64,000 bases of DNA, taken from the NCBI RefSeq assembly GCF_019097595.1, contig NC_080711.1, forward strand, positions 9,763,928 through 9,827,927. Direction: 5' to 3'. Below the pieces are notes generated by a model that did no database searches, was not told the DNA's origin, and worked only from the letters and a program-made list of their open reading frames with translations. Each line of letters begins with the position of its first letter. The stretch's first letter is position 1. Shown one piece after another: positions 12,387 through 24,030 of this stretch. The DNA is from Hemibagrus wyckioides. Its lineage: Eukaryota > Chordata > Actinopteri > Siluriformes > Bagridae. The translations under genes were made by a program, and so were the position numbers.

Positions 12387-12443
<57 letters not shown>

Positions 12444-12450
12444 CCCTCTC
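12387..12450. repeat. (CT)n microsatellite
   Basis: About 64 bp of CT with two CCC interruptions. It is a polypyrimidine/polypurine tract. Confidence 0.95.
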
Positions 12451-13017
12451 TTTTTCTCTTCTGAGTGATGGGGAGGACAGTGTTAAGACTTAGAGTTAAC
12501 GTCTAAGCGAAGCACAACCTAGCTGTCTAACAGGCTCAAAAGAAGAAAAAAATCTGGATATGTTTTTATTTTAAAATAAAATTTATTTTAAAACTCCAAC
12601 AACACTCTAACACGAACTGTGATACAGCTAGCAATATTCAAATATTAAACAGAATAAGAGTTTATCGTAAAAAAAAGGCGTGAGGCTGTGAAAGTTTGTT
12701 TGTATAATTGTAAAAATAATTTATATAATTAAGGATTATAATTTGTAAAATGACTTCGGAACTTTAGTGTTTGTGTTTTAGGGGGCTTTTTCATGTAAAA
12801 ATTTGTGGTCAAAAGCCAAATAGTGTTAACAATAGTTGTTTCTCGGTTTAGCATTTTTATTATTTAATTTATTAGGCTATATGACTTCTATACTTTGACT
12901 ATATCCGTTAAAGTGTAGAAATAATAATATATATTTTATATAACACAACTATCCAGGTTATAAATGTGTAATTTCTTTTGATTTTACAAACTGTAAAATT
13001 TGAAAAACCAAAAACAA
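12451..13017. other. Non-coding stretch
   Basis: AT-rich, nothing recognised. Confidence 0.7.
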
Positions 13018-13065
13018 CACACACACCCATACCCCCACGCGCGCGCGCACACACACACACACACA
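13018..13065. repeat. (CG)n-(CA)n alternating purine-pyrimidine tract
   Basis: A CG-repeat core (about 13038-13048) continues into (CA)n to 13065. This alternating composition is the kind that can adopt left-handed DNA. Confidence 0.9.
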
Positions 13066-13875
13066 GTTTAAGTTTCTAAATTCCATTCAAATTTTTCCCC
13101 AGTTTGCCTCTAAACCATTTCTGAATTGAATAACAATTAGCCTACAAAGCACAAAATGTGACACTGCAATCAGGACAGTTTATACGAAATCGTTTCCCCA
13201 AATGCCAGGATAGCTATATGATCCTTGGCAAGTATGAAAACCTAGAGCTACCTATCCAAGATTTTGGTTTATATCAGTCACAGAAGGCTGGACTCCAGCA
13301 CTGTGGGGATTTCCCTTTTAAACCTGGAGAAATAAGTCACGTGTCATTGAGCAGGGAAATCACCAAAGTGACCCCCTGATTTAAATAATCTTAAACTGAA
13401 GAAGGATATGTAGACCATCTAATATGAGTTCCTGTAACAATCATAACATCTAGTGTGTGTTTGTGTTTGGATTTGTGTGTGTACTCACTCAAACACTGGT
13501 TCCTATTATTGGTGTGTAAGCTCTGAGGACTAGGTGGAGAACATGTCCGTTCAAGACGCAATAAGACTGGCTCCTGCGTGTCTAGTTTACAGACAGTTAT
13601 TTTTGTGCTTGTGTGTGCAGGATTTATCTCATGGATATGATACATACACAAGCTGGGAGAGATGAAACCACTCTTCTGAGTGTGTTTATAATCCCATATT
13701 GTGGTTCAGCCTGCTATGCTAAAAACAATGCATCTTTTACATAACCTGCAAGTTCACACACAAATAAAATGTACCATAATTCTGTTTTGCTGTTCTGAAA
13801 CTTGGAGAATAACAGGTTTATTTAACCCAGGTCTCTCTTCCTCTCTTCATTATTCTGAAAGACCACATGCAGACA
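13066..13875. other. Non-coding stretch with a conserved-looking patch
   Basis: 13150-13385 is balanced in composition, free of repeats and carries an E-box CACGTG in the sequence AAGTCACGTGTCATT near 13335-13349. A 73-codon plus frame (13158-13379) spans it but shows no known domain and no splice signals I could defend. The remainder holds nothing recognisable. Confidence 0.5.
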
Positions 13876-13901
13876 GTGTGTGTGTGTGTGTGTGTGTGTG
13901 T
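13876..13901. repeat. (GT)n microsatellite
   Basis: Uninterrupted GT tract of 13 units. Confidence 0.95.
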
Positions 13902-14907
13902 ATAAAGGGTTGGAGAGTTATCCGGATAATAGTAGCAAACACAAACACAGTTGTGAGTGATAGACTACTGGCAGACACACAGCACTGAGACAGATCAATT
14001 AGTGCTGAGGAAACAGGGGGCAGTAAATATAATTAGCGTGTTTAAAGGTGAAGCTTTTGTCTGCTTCTCCTTCAGTTTCTTTTCCTACTTTTCATTATCC
14101 TCCTTCTATCCCTCATCCACTCTTGCTTTTTTCCCCATTCTCTTTTCCTTGCTTTGGCAAGTCCAGCCTTTTTTAAATATAATCTCCTTTTTCAGTCTTT
14201 GCTTCCTCCTCATGTTAAGACTATCAGCCAGTATTGTTTATTTTATACTTAATAGACTTTTTCCTGATATGCAAGATCAAATGATATCTAGAATAAATGC
14301 AGTTACTTTTTGTATACGCAGTGGCAATTTGTGGGGCAATATCAACATGCCAAACTGTCATTTAAAAGTTCTAGCGTTATACTGATGTATGCAATTATAT
14401 GATTACTTCTAAAATAAACTCTTTCTGTGCACTCTGTGTAGCATACGACTTGGTATGGCACACTCTTGTCATTCCAGCTAGGAGAGAAAAAGCAAAAGAA
14501 GGACAGAGGGAGAAATAGTGAAAGAAGACAGCAAACATCTTTTGGGTCAAAGGTCAGCTCATTTTTTTGGCAGTAGTGGTGTGAGGTCATATTAAGGGTG
14601 ATTTCATGGGTGTAAGGGACAGTGTGAGCCTTCTTCTGTGTGGCATGCAGAGAGATATGAGGCATCTTTGTGCATTCATCCAAGATTACGAGATGTCCTA
14701 TTTGTCCATTCATTTAAGCAAAGGAGCTACCATTTTTTCCTCTGTGTGGAAACATGGCGGAGCAGGACGTGATACTTGCCACACTCTCACACTAGTTTTA
14801 AGTTCCTGTTTTAAGACTAAATATATATAGAGGAGAGGCCTGTCAAACGGAAATGGTCTTCTAGTGAAGAGGAATGTTGGGTTAGCAGAGTCAGAGCATG
14901 GTTTTGT
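13902..14907. other. Non-coding stretch
   Basis: The plus frame of 142 codons at 13957-14385 is the longest in the window but is rich in F, S and L from a pyrimidine-rich stretch, with no domain, so it is not called. A weaker CTCF-like core ACAGGGGGCAG lies at 14013-14023 (plus), and a nuclear-receptor DR1 at 14544-14556. Confidence 0.6.
14544..14556 (+). promoter_or_regulatory. DR1 nuclear-receptor element
   Basis: GGGTCA-A-AGGTCA is a perfect direct repeat with one-base spacing, the site class bound by HNF4, COUP-TF and PPAR/RXR. Whether it is used is unknown. Confidence 0.45.
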
Positions 14908-15092
14908 CTGTGTGTGTATGTGTGTGTGTGTGTGTCTGTGTTGTATTTGACCGCGCTCTGACCTCCCCTGGGTGCCCCCTTACCTCCCCTTCACCCTATC
15001 CTCCCATCCTTCACCTCTGCTGCCTTCTCTTCATTCCTCCTTCCACAACAGACTGATGGGCAGAGGGCCCCTTACATTCTTCTGCCGAACAG

Positions 15093-15129
<37 letters not shown>
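14908..15129. repeat. (GT)n and (CA)n microsatellites
   Basis: Interrupted GT tract at 14908-14940 and CA tract at 15091-15129, separated by about 150 bp of C-rich sequence. The two tracts are complementary and could pair. Confidence 0.9.
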
Positions 15130-15931
15130 AAAGGGCATCAGTGACCTCTCACTAACCCTTCTTAACCTAGCCATGACCCTTATTGGAAGAGTAAATAGAT
15201 TTTACTGTAGATATAAACAAACTGATCACTCCTTTAATTAAATATTGTATGCTAATTAAAATGTGCCCTCCTTTTTTAAAATTAAATACATTAAACCGTT
15301 ATTCAGTACCTACTGATCAAAAATTCTGTATTAATGTCACAGCTATAATGCAATATTATTATATGGGTCATGCAGAACATTGTACATCGTTGTGTACACT
15401 TTTCAATATTTTGATAAGTGTATATAGCAATTATGATGGACAAAAATAAAAACTTAAATAAAATAAAAAGTAAAACAGAGTACTAGTTCTTAATGATGTC
15501 CTGGTACTGTAGATGGTATTTTATATTATGTAGCTTTCTCTGCTTTTATGCTACACACAGCTTAATGTAACGTTTTTGATATTCCAAAGCTATGCATGTC
15601 TTTTTGGGAAATATTTTGCAGTAGCTGTATTTTGTCCTGAAGTAAAATGCGCATTCCAGCTCTAATCTCGGTTATTTAGCATGATCAACTTTGTTTAAGG
15701 CAGCAAATTAGCTATCCTGTACCACTAAACTGAGCTTCATGTGAATGTAAGTATGTGATTGTTATATAAGCATCTTTTGCATGCATTAAATAGGTAAGCA
15801 TGTGTTCTTCCAGTAGGATGACTATTGTTTTGGACTTGATGCCTCCCTGTTACTTTTACAATAACAGGAAAAGGCATATGCAGCATGTATTATCATTTGA
15901 AAAGCAACCTGACATGTAAACACACCCCACA

Positions 15932-15934
<3 letters not shown>
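15130..15934. other. Non-coding stretch
   Basis: AT-rich, nothing recognised. Confidence 0.7.
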
Positions 15935-15970
<36 letters not shown>

Positions 15971-15985
15971 ACACACACACACACA
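15935..15985. repeat. (CT)n-(CA)n compound microsatellite
   Basis: CT tract running into a CA tract. Confidence 0.95.
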
Positions 15986-16769
15986 TTTTGCACAAGAGAC
16001 ACCTACCATTATGGTGATCACTGTCAGAAGTTGGGGAGTGTGTACAGTGACCTCTCAGTCTGGTATTTGTGGTAGATTTATTAGTGGTGTGTTGGCCAGT
16101 TGGGGAAATTGAACTGACTGCTACATGGTTACAGACACCACAAGCACACACATGGACAACGAACTGAGCATTCATCATACACACACAGAACGCATACACA
16201 CATGCATGCATACAGGACACACATGTCAGTATTACTGTACTTCACAGTAGATAAGTTGCATGCACACCCACAGACTCGTACCTTAAATTAACCTAAACAA
16301 ATACACTCTTAAATGTCTGGCTCTTAATGAGAATAAATGAAGAATAAATTAACAAATGGGGCTTTTAATGTGTGCAGGGCCTCTTTTTATTTTTGTGTGG
16401 TTGGACAGTGGGCAGATGTAGGCGTCGGTGGATGAAGGTCATTGGTCCACAGGCCTGTGTTTATGTGGCCCAGATGTGTCACAGGAAACTCCAGAACTTA
16501 AGCCATAACTCAAACATGCTGTCCAACACACTATCCTGCGCTCTTTCTTTCTCTCACTAAAACAAAATACACCCGCAATAAAGGTTTGTTTGAAACACTT
16601 TGCACTTTGCATCAATGTGCGCATGTTGGACTAAGTAATAAAAAGGTCAGGAAATGTTGAGGTGACTGAAAGATTTAAAAAAAAAAATAATGACAAGGAA
16701 TTATTAGTCAAATGAGTTAGTACAGGAAATAGATTAATAATTTAGTTTGATTTTACATAATCCATTCAG
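15986..16769. other. Non-coding stretch
   Basis: Mixed sequence with no supported gene. 16370-16510 is less AT-rich than its surroundings but carries no motif I recognise. Confidence 0.65.
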
Positions 16770-17850
16770 CTCCAAAATTATTGGCATCCTTGGTATCTTC
16801 GATTAAGAACTTAATCTCATTTGCCACAAAATAATTTTCACAATTATATTCTACTTTTTTTCTATGTTCACCTGAGTGTTCACAAACTCTCAAATAGGCA
16901 TATCATGACTTCCGGTCTCCCTGAGGTATGAATATGAGGCGACACAGAAGCCAGATTCACTTAGTCATCAATATGGGTGGACATTAAATAGCACACAAAT
17001 GAGACAAGATGGAGCTTCCTCAATCAAGCCATGGCATCTACATGCCTGAAAATACCCATACTCTCTGTTTTAATTAAGAACAATTAAGAAGTTGAAATTA
17101 ACCGAAGCTGTAATGAATCTGCCTAGAAGGGGACCCAAGTGCATTTTGCCCCATGCACAGTGAAGCAGATGGGAAGAAAGGCAAAAAAAAAAATCTCCAA
17201 GGACTGGTTTGGGAGATTTGCATAAGATGATAGCTATTTGAGGCCACTAACTCTCAAATCGAGAATTAAATGCCACCTTCATGCCAACAAATTATTTGGA
17301 AGTCATGTCAGATCTTAAGTGTGCAAGGTGCCATGGAATGCCCCTGGAAATACAATTTTTTGGCAGACATCACTCAAGGTGTTTTTTTCCACAAAGGGAA
17401 TGATGGTTATACAGAAAATAACCAAAACTTAACTGTTAAGTGATTTTTTTTTCTCCCAGTGCCCCGGGAATCTTTTTAGGATACATGACATCATTGACTC
17501 ACCTGGCTAAATATTTGCTAATCTAGCTGACTCCAGCAAGATGTTACAGCTAGGTTGTTTGTTCAGTCAAGTTTTTGCCAGCCCAGTCTCCTGACCCGAA
17601 CACCCACTGAAAACCTGAGCTGTAATCTGATGAGGAGAGTTGACAAGGGAGGGAAGCATAAAAGATCTAAGGAGATCCTTTATTGAAGTTCAGATACTTT
17701 GTGTTGTATTCTCTGATCTCTGAAGTATTACAGGAGAAAACTCAATGTGTTCTGTAGGCAAAGAGCACAGTGTACTAAATGTGTGTCATGTCCATATTTC
17801 CGTGTTCAATTTGTGAATGAAATTGCTAAATGAGGAGTGTAAATTGTGTT
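16770..17850 (+). mobile_element. Decayed Tc1-like DNA transposon
   Basis: The left end CTCCAAAATTATTGGCATCC (16770-16789) is the terminal repeat of a large fish Tc1 group. Colinear landmarks that I remember from full-length copies follow: the AATCTGCC...CATGCACAGTG block of the transposase DNA-binding half (17116-17163), the CACCTTCATGCCAACAA block (17274-17290), GGGAATCTTTTTAGGATACA (17465-17484), the region of the third catalytic residue (about 17591-17622) and ATTACAGGAGAAAACTCA (17727-17744). The catalytic region has a one-base frame disruption and a stop, and the block that should hold the first part of the catalytic core, between about 17440 and 17460, is deleted. No intact right terminus is visible. 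It encodes no functional transposase. The end near 17850 is approximate. Confidence 0.85.
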
Positions 17851-19984
17851 ATTCAGTAAAATGTAATTGAGATATTCATAGAGAACCCACCTCCACAAAA
17901 CCTGTCCGATCATCCATTCAAACCTTCAAATCTTCATTCAGTTTCTCTCATTCGTACAAGCACATTTACTTACTGAAATCTGAAATGCTGTCAGGGTCTT
18001 CTGCCTGTTTTTCTGTCAGTTTTTCTGTCAGCTTTCCATGTGCCTCCAGTGTGCCATAGAAGTCCTCCTAAATGCCTTTGTGGGCATTTATTAGCATTTA
18101 CATCTTCATTTCTGTTTGATGTTGAAATAAAAAATTGTTCATAATAATGTATTTCATTTTTCCCTCTTATATTCCTAGCCAGTTCCCAATATTCCCAATA
18201 TTGATTCTCAATAATAACAGATTTGCTGCTTACAACTAATAATTCACTAAAACAACATTATATTGTTGTATTATATTGTATTTTCTCAAACTGCAAGCCA
18301 CAAATTCCATCATCTATAATGAAACAAATAGCCAGCTTTTCCTATTGGTAGTTTAATAGCAGGTCATGCTTAAAATAAATGGTCCCATTATACATTTATA
18401 CTTTATTTATGTCCTGTATTATTTGAGTCATGATAAGTGTAAGTATAAAATACCGAAATGTAACTTTTTATGTGTTAACGTGAAAGTGAGTGAATGATTC
18501 AGAATCTGAAGTTGATCCAATGAATTTAGATAACACTAAGGGGCTTGATAACTAGAAGCATTTCTTTTTCTGACTAATTAAAATTCCAATTAAAACATTT
18601 CATTACATCTTATACGTCAAATGTAAAACCATTTTATATCCCAAACAGATCTTAAAAGAAAATAGGCAGTGGCAAAAAAGGGTAAGGCTGTTTTTCCACA
18701 TCACTAGTTCTTTATCTATTTGCTTACCAACCACAGCTTCTTTCCTCATCCAGTCTGATGACTGCCAATTTTAAACTAGCTTACCAATGAGTCCTGTATA
18801 TTACATGTTGATGAGTTGTACATCTAGTCTATTTGAGTAATTATTTTAGCCTCATTTAATTTTTTTGTTGTTGTTCTAGAGCATGTAAATCTGTTCAGTT
18901 AATGCTACTGGGAGCAATTAACCACTTAAAACATACACTTTGGTCAACTGCCCCAAAACCTATGTTTGCATGCAACACCCTAATTGCAATTTCTGAATGA
19001 ATTCCTGGTGGAGAGATCGATTACTTCATAAGCATGTTAGGCTTGCATGCTTATGGGACTTTTTTTTTCACCTTTTATTATTTTTAATTCAACCAGCCTT
19101 GCTTGGCTTGTCGGCAATTAGAATAATAATAGCCTGAAAGATTTCTCTAATATTGTGGTACTTTATCAAATACAACTGTGGAAGTAAATTAAAGTCATTT
19201 CATTTAAAATTACCCAGTGAAACCATGACTCTTTGGTTAGACTCCTCTGAGATGGAAAGGAAATGGAATATGGAGGGAATTAGAGTTTTATTTTTAATCT
19301 TAGCGGTCATTGGTAATTCTGATATCATATCTGACATACTCCAGTATGTTAGCAGCACCTTAAAGTATATATAAGTTTAACCATTTATCTCCACCTGCTT
19401 CTACATTCAGCTTTCGCCCTTATAATTATATTTACAACACCCATGTAACTGAAGACTCACAGTGACTGTGACATACAGTATTTGTATTACAGTGCCAAGC
19501 TTTACCTGTGAACTAAATACCACGGACCTTCTCAGCACAGCTGATTTCATTGTGTATAATAATATTTTGTCTATTTATTAAAGTCAGAGAACTCTTTATT
19601 CATGAAATTTACCTCAGAAGAGATATTGAGATTTGGCTCAAACCATTTAATTCTAACTATAATACAAATGACTATAGAACTCAATAACCAATATAACAGA
19701 ATTAAAAAAGTGAGTTGTGACTTCCATTGTAATTACATTAAAGATTCACGGGTCCCCTGACTACACTTTATGGACTTCTACAGACCACGTTTTAAAGAAC
19801 TACTGTTGTACACATGCATGGAGATATGAATGTAAGCATAACAACAATACAAAATCATGAATACAACCGCAGCGCTGTCATAAAGAGATGTAGTGCATGA
19901 CAAATAACTTATTAAATTGTAGTTTTATAAAAGAATGCTCCCCTTTGAGGCATAAAATGGTTTGTAAAAAAAGGTTAATACAAT
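17851..19984. other. Non-coding stretch with a conserved-looking patch
   Basis: No gene supported. 18895-19360 has mixed composition with CAATTAACC, CCTAATTGCAATTT and other homeodomain-type words and a strong hairpin at 19027-19055. It resembles a conserved non-coding element. A short tandem TTTTTCTGTCAG pair lies near 18010-18032. Confidence 0.6.
19027..19055. other. Perfect 10-bp hairpin
   Basis: CATAAGCATG (19027-19036) pairs exactly with CATGCTTATG (19046-19055) around a 9-nt loop, and two further G-T pairs can extend it outward. Confidence 0.75.
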
Positions 19985-20160
19985 GTTCAGTCCATCCGTT
20001 TTCTGAACTGCTAATCCTATACTGGGTCATAGGGATCCTGGAGCCACTGTCAGGGGTTGTGGGGAACAAGGCAGGGGACACCCTGGACAGAGATTGGAGG
20101 TGGGAATCAAATCCCCAATCCTGGAGGTTGGAGGCAAACATGTTAACCACTTAGACACCT
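19985..20160 (+). mobile_element. Teleost SINE-like interspersed repeat (partial)
   Basis: The start CAGTCCATCCGTTTTCTG, the middle GGCAGGGGACACCCTGGACA and the end TTAACCACTTAGACACC match a very common fish repeat (Mermaid-like or LINE-tail group, from memory). The far end contains GGAATCAAATCCCC, which resembles a tRNA-like B box. The central part of the typical unit is deleted. Reverse-oriented relatives lie at about 48.2 and perhaps 55.5 kb. Confidence 0.75.
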
Positions 20161-20819
<659 letters not shown>

Positions 20820-21111
20820 AGTTTGTGTTCACAGAAAAGAAGACTTTGTTGGTTTGAGAGTAAGAATGCTCACCATATGTGATTGAATAAGCGAGAAAAG
20901 GAGACAGCTCATCTTTCTTTCTTTGTTTCATCGCTGTTTTTTCTCTGCTTTGATTTATAACTTTCTGCTAAAACTCCACCAAACTTTTGAACCGGGCCCA
21001 AGTATGTCAAGCGTTTAGTGTATGTGTGTGTGTTTATATAAAAAGAGTGTGAGAGATTATAGAAGAGAGGCGAAAGCTTAGTCTCTCTTTTGCTTTCATA
21101 TACATTGCATA

Positions 21112-21123
21112 TACACACACACA

Positions 21124-21159
<36 letters not shown>
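21112..21159. repeat. (CA)n microsatellite
   Basis: About 48 bp with one AT interruption. Confidence 0.95.
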
Positions 21160-21162
<3 letters not shown>

Positions 21163-21625
21163 AATCTAGTAGCAAAAGTGTTTTATGTATAATGATACAG
21201 AAACTGTCATCAAAACAGTCAGCTGATAAAAGTATATGACTATATTGATATTTTCAATATGAATGAATTTATTAATAGAAAGTAAACATCAGTATGCAGT
21301 ATGTTGTTTTTAAATAATCATTATTAATCAGTAATATTGGTCGAATCTGTATTTGCAAACCATAAATGTTAAATGTTCAAAACAAACAGTGCATGCATTT
21401 CTTGATGTAATGGAAATATCTGAACCAATGCCCATGTAAGTGATAATTGAAAAGGATTTTTCTATAATCTTTCAATACTGTGAATAAATGATGGTGGCTT
21501 ATTTCAAAAGATTTCTAACAGAACCATGTGAGTAGCATCTCAGTTCCTCTGAGAGCTTTTACTGATCACCTGCCAGCATGTTGAGATGGGACTGGTTGGT
21601 TAGCGTTTTGTTTCTGTGCACTTTA

Positions 21626-21699
21626 ACACACCCACTCACCCACACCCACACCCATACACATGCACAAACACACACACGCACAAACACACACACACACAG
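21626..21699. repeat. Degenerate CA-rich tract
   Basis: CA units mixed with CCCA and CGCA variants. Confidence 0.85.
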
Positions 21700-22440
21700 A
21701 GCATTGATTTCATTATCACTCTTGCACATATGGATTGCGCATAGTGTTGAAGGTTATCTGTGGTTGAGCCTTAATGCAGACCCTAAAAAGGGATAGAATG
21801 CACACTATGAAAAGGTAAAGATTTACAAAAGACACAAAAGCCTGCCAACAATCACAGGGTTACACATATTTCTAACTTGAACATGTGGCACTTCACTGCT
21901 CTAGGACATCCCGTGATTCGAGACTGTCTTTATATACTACACACATGGATATAATCAATGTAAATTGTTGCCATACCCGCTGCTTCTCTCACTCTTCTGT
22001 CTTTCGTTCTCTGTGGGCAAATTTACTACTGGTCTGATGTTAGGGTGATAATGAAAGCCCCCATGGTTAAATTAATTTATATGGAGATAAAAACCCTTTG
22101 TTCCACAGTTTCATTGTGCTTTTGGATCTTTCTTACTCCCTCTTGCTTACACAGAAGCTCCATATGCCATTTAACCATTTTGGTATGGTTGATAAGACCA
22201 TAAGACAAAATGATCGTATCATGATTCATGAAGAAATCTTTGTGATAGACAAGGTGCATGACCAATATATATATAAGTTTGCTGAGAAGCTTTCAGCAAA
22301 ACTGGAGTGTATTTCTGTAATGTCTCAGATATTAGAAATTTATCTAATTTCAAGGAGAAATTTTCTATCAAATTTTGTAAAATGTATATGAACATTTAAT
22401 GAACAATTTTACAATCAGCTGAGATGCTTCTAATCAGTTT

Positions 22441-22456
22441 ATAATAATAATAATAA

Positions 22457-22495
<39 letters not shown>
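22441..22495. repeat. (TAA)n microsatellite
   Basis: About 18 trinucleotide units with one AAT-phase change. Confidence 0.95.
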
Positions 22496-22496
<1 letters not shown>

Positions 22497-23898
22497 CAAA
22501 AATACAGGGTGTCTAAAAAGTCAGGAACCAGAAAATACAACTTGTCTTTTACTGTTAATATCATTACAATTTTATTTATTTGAATTTAAAAATATTGTTT
22601 TGTGTATTTTGTGCCCATGTGTAATTAATTAGTTTTTTTATCTGGTTTGCCTGTAAGAAGATAATATGATCTGATATTTGGGTTAATGTATTGATTAAAA
22701 TTAATTGAAATAAATGAGGACAACAATCCTAAATTGAAAATGATCACTCTGTTGTTATTGATTTTAATTGATTATAGGTAGATGCATGGACAGGCAGAAG
22801 GTTGTACAGATGGACAGACAGATGGATGACTTTATTGATCTATGAAGGGGGCATTTGGGTGTTACAGCAGCAAAAGACCTTCAGTGTAAATTGACATAAA
22901 ATTGTTGACATAAAAAATTATTATTTCATTTTCGACTTCCTCATTTTCAAATGAACAGTAAGCCTAACCACAGATGCTGAACAAAGTTGGTCACAAATTG
23001 ATCAGAGTCTACAAAGTCAAATTGTACCACATCACAGCAGTGATACATTCAGTGATGGCACATTCAGTGATATCGCAAATATCAAATTGTTGGCTTACTT
23101 TTATTGTGCCGTATCATGTGCTAGCTTGAACTGTTCCTCAGTGGTAGCTGGTACTTTTATAAAACAGGGGAGACACAAATGTTATTGAAATATATACCTA
23201 TATATCAACGTGATATGTTTTTATCTGCTTCATCTTTTGGCTTCCTGTTTAACTCTCAGTTTCTCCTCAAATGTAAGAGCATCAAAAGGCTTTCCAGAAT
23301 AAGGTCAACAAAATCAGTAGGTTTGACATATTAAACTTAAACTAGCAAGATAAATTTAGAGTGATAGCCAGCTACTTAGACCTATAAATAAACAAAAAGC
23401 AGACTCATATATTTAAACACATCAGTCTTACAGTATTTGCCAAGTACAGTGATAAGAAGCAATACACTGTGTTACACTACTGAGCACTGTGACTTATGCT
23501 GATATGTTTACTGATATGTTTTAATGTTTGACAGTTGGTTATGAAGTCCTGCCCCTTTGACAAAACCCCTAAGCATCATATGGAGAAGCTGGGTATCAAA
23601 GCAACACAAGCAGAAAACACCGTTCAACAAATTCAGAGATTTTTTTTCTATGCAAATCCCTGTTGTCCACACTCCTCTTCACCCCCAATGAAAAATAGCA
23701 TCTGGGCGGAACTCAAAATGACGTATTGAAAGCCTGTTGTCCAATTAGCGTTAATCTTTGCTGCCTTTAAATCACAGTGTACTTAAATCTGCTGCAGAAG
23801 CCAGACTTCCCTGGAGGTCTACCGATGACATGTTTAGGGCTTTTGCTCATGTTGCACTGTCCATCCAAAACAGTTTGAATCAGTTGGGTCCAGGTGTT
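22496..23898. other. Non-coding stretch
   Basis: No supported gene. One interspersed repeat fragment is listed at 22800-22880. The rest is AT-rich and not recognised. Confidence 0.65.
22800..22880 (+). mobile_element. Interspersed repeat fragment with GACA-rich lead
   Basis: GACAGACAGATGGATGACTTTATTGATC followed by TTTGGGTGTTACAGCAGC resembles a common fish repeat terminus, from memory. The element family is not assigned. Confidence 0.4.
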
Positions 23899-24030
23899 TT
23901 CGCACAAGGTCAGTGTGGGTGCAGTTTATTTCCAACAAAGCAGAAGCCACAGAAGATTAAACAGGTGATATCAGGTGTGGCTCCTGCTTAATTGGAATGA
24001 AAACCTGCAGCCACATCAGCCCTTTGCAGA
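23899..24030. mobile_element. Foldback (palindromic) MITE
   Basis: An arm at 23914-23951 and an arm at 23976-24015 are imperfect reverse complements of about 40 bp, beginning TGTGGGTGCAG and ending CTGCAGCCACA, around a 24-nt loop. The outer words CAAGG and CAGCCCTTTGCAG continue the symmetry. The second arm AATTGGAATGAAAACCTGCA is a word I know from abundant fish palindromic elements. Confidence 0.75.

Noticed and set aside
13957..14385. 142-codon plus-strand open frame, the longest in the window
   Set aside because: The composition is dominated by F, S and L from a pyrimidine-rich stretch, with no domain, splice sites or neighbouring exons.
22503..22533. ACAGGGTGTCTAAAAAGTCA, which resembles a mariner-type terminus
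   Set aside because: No partner terminus and no internal similarity could be found, so a single end is not enough.
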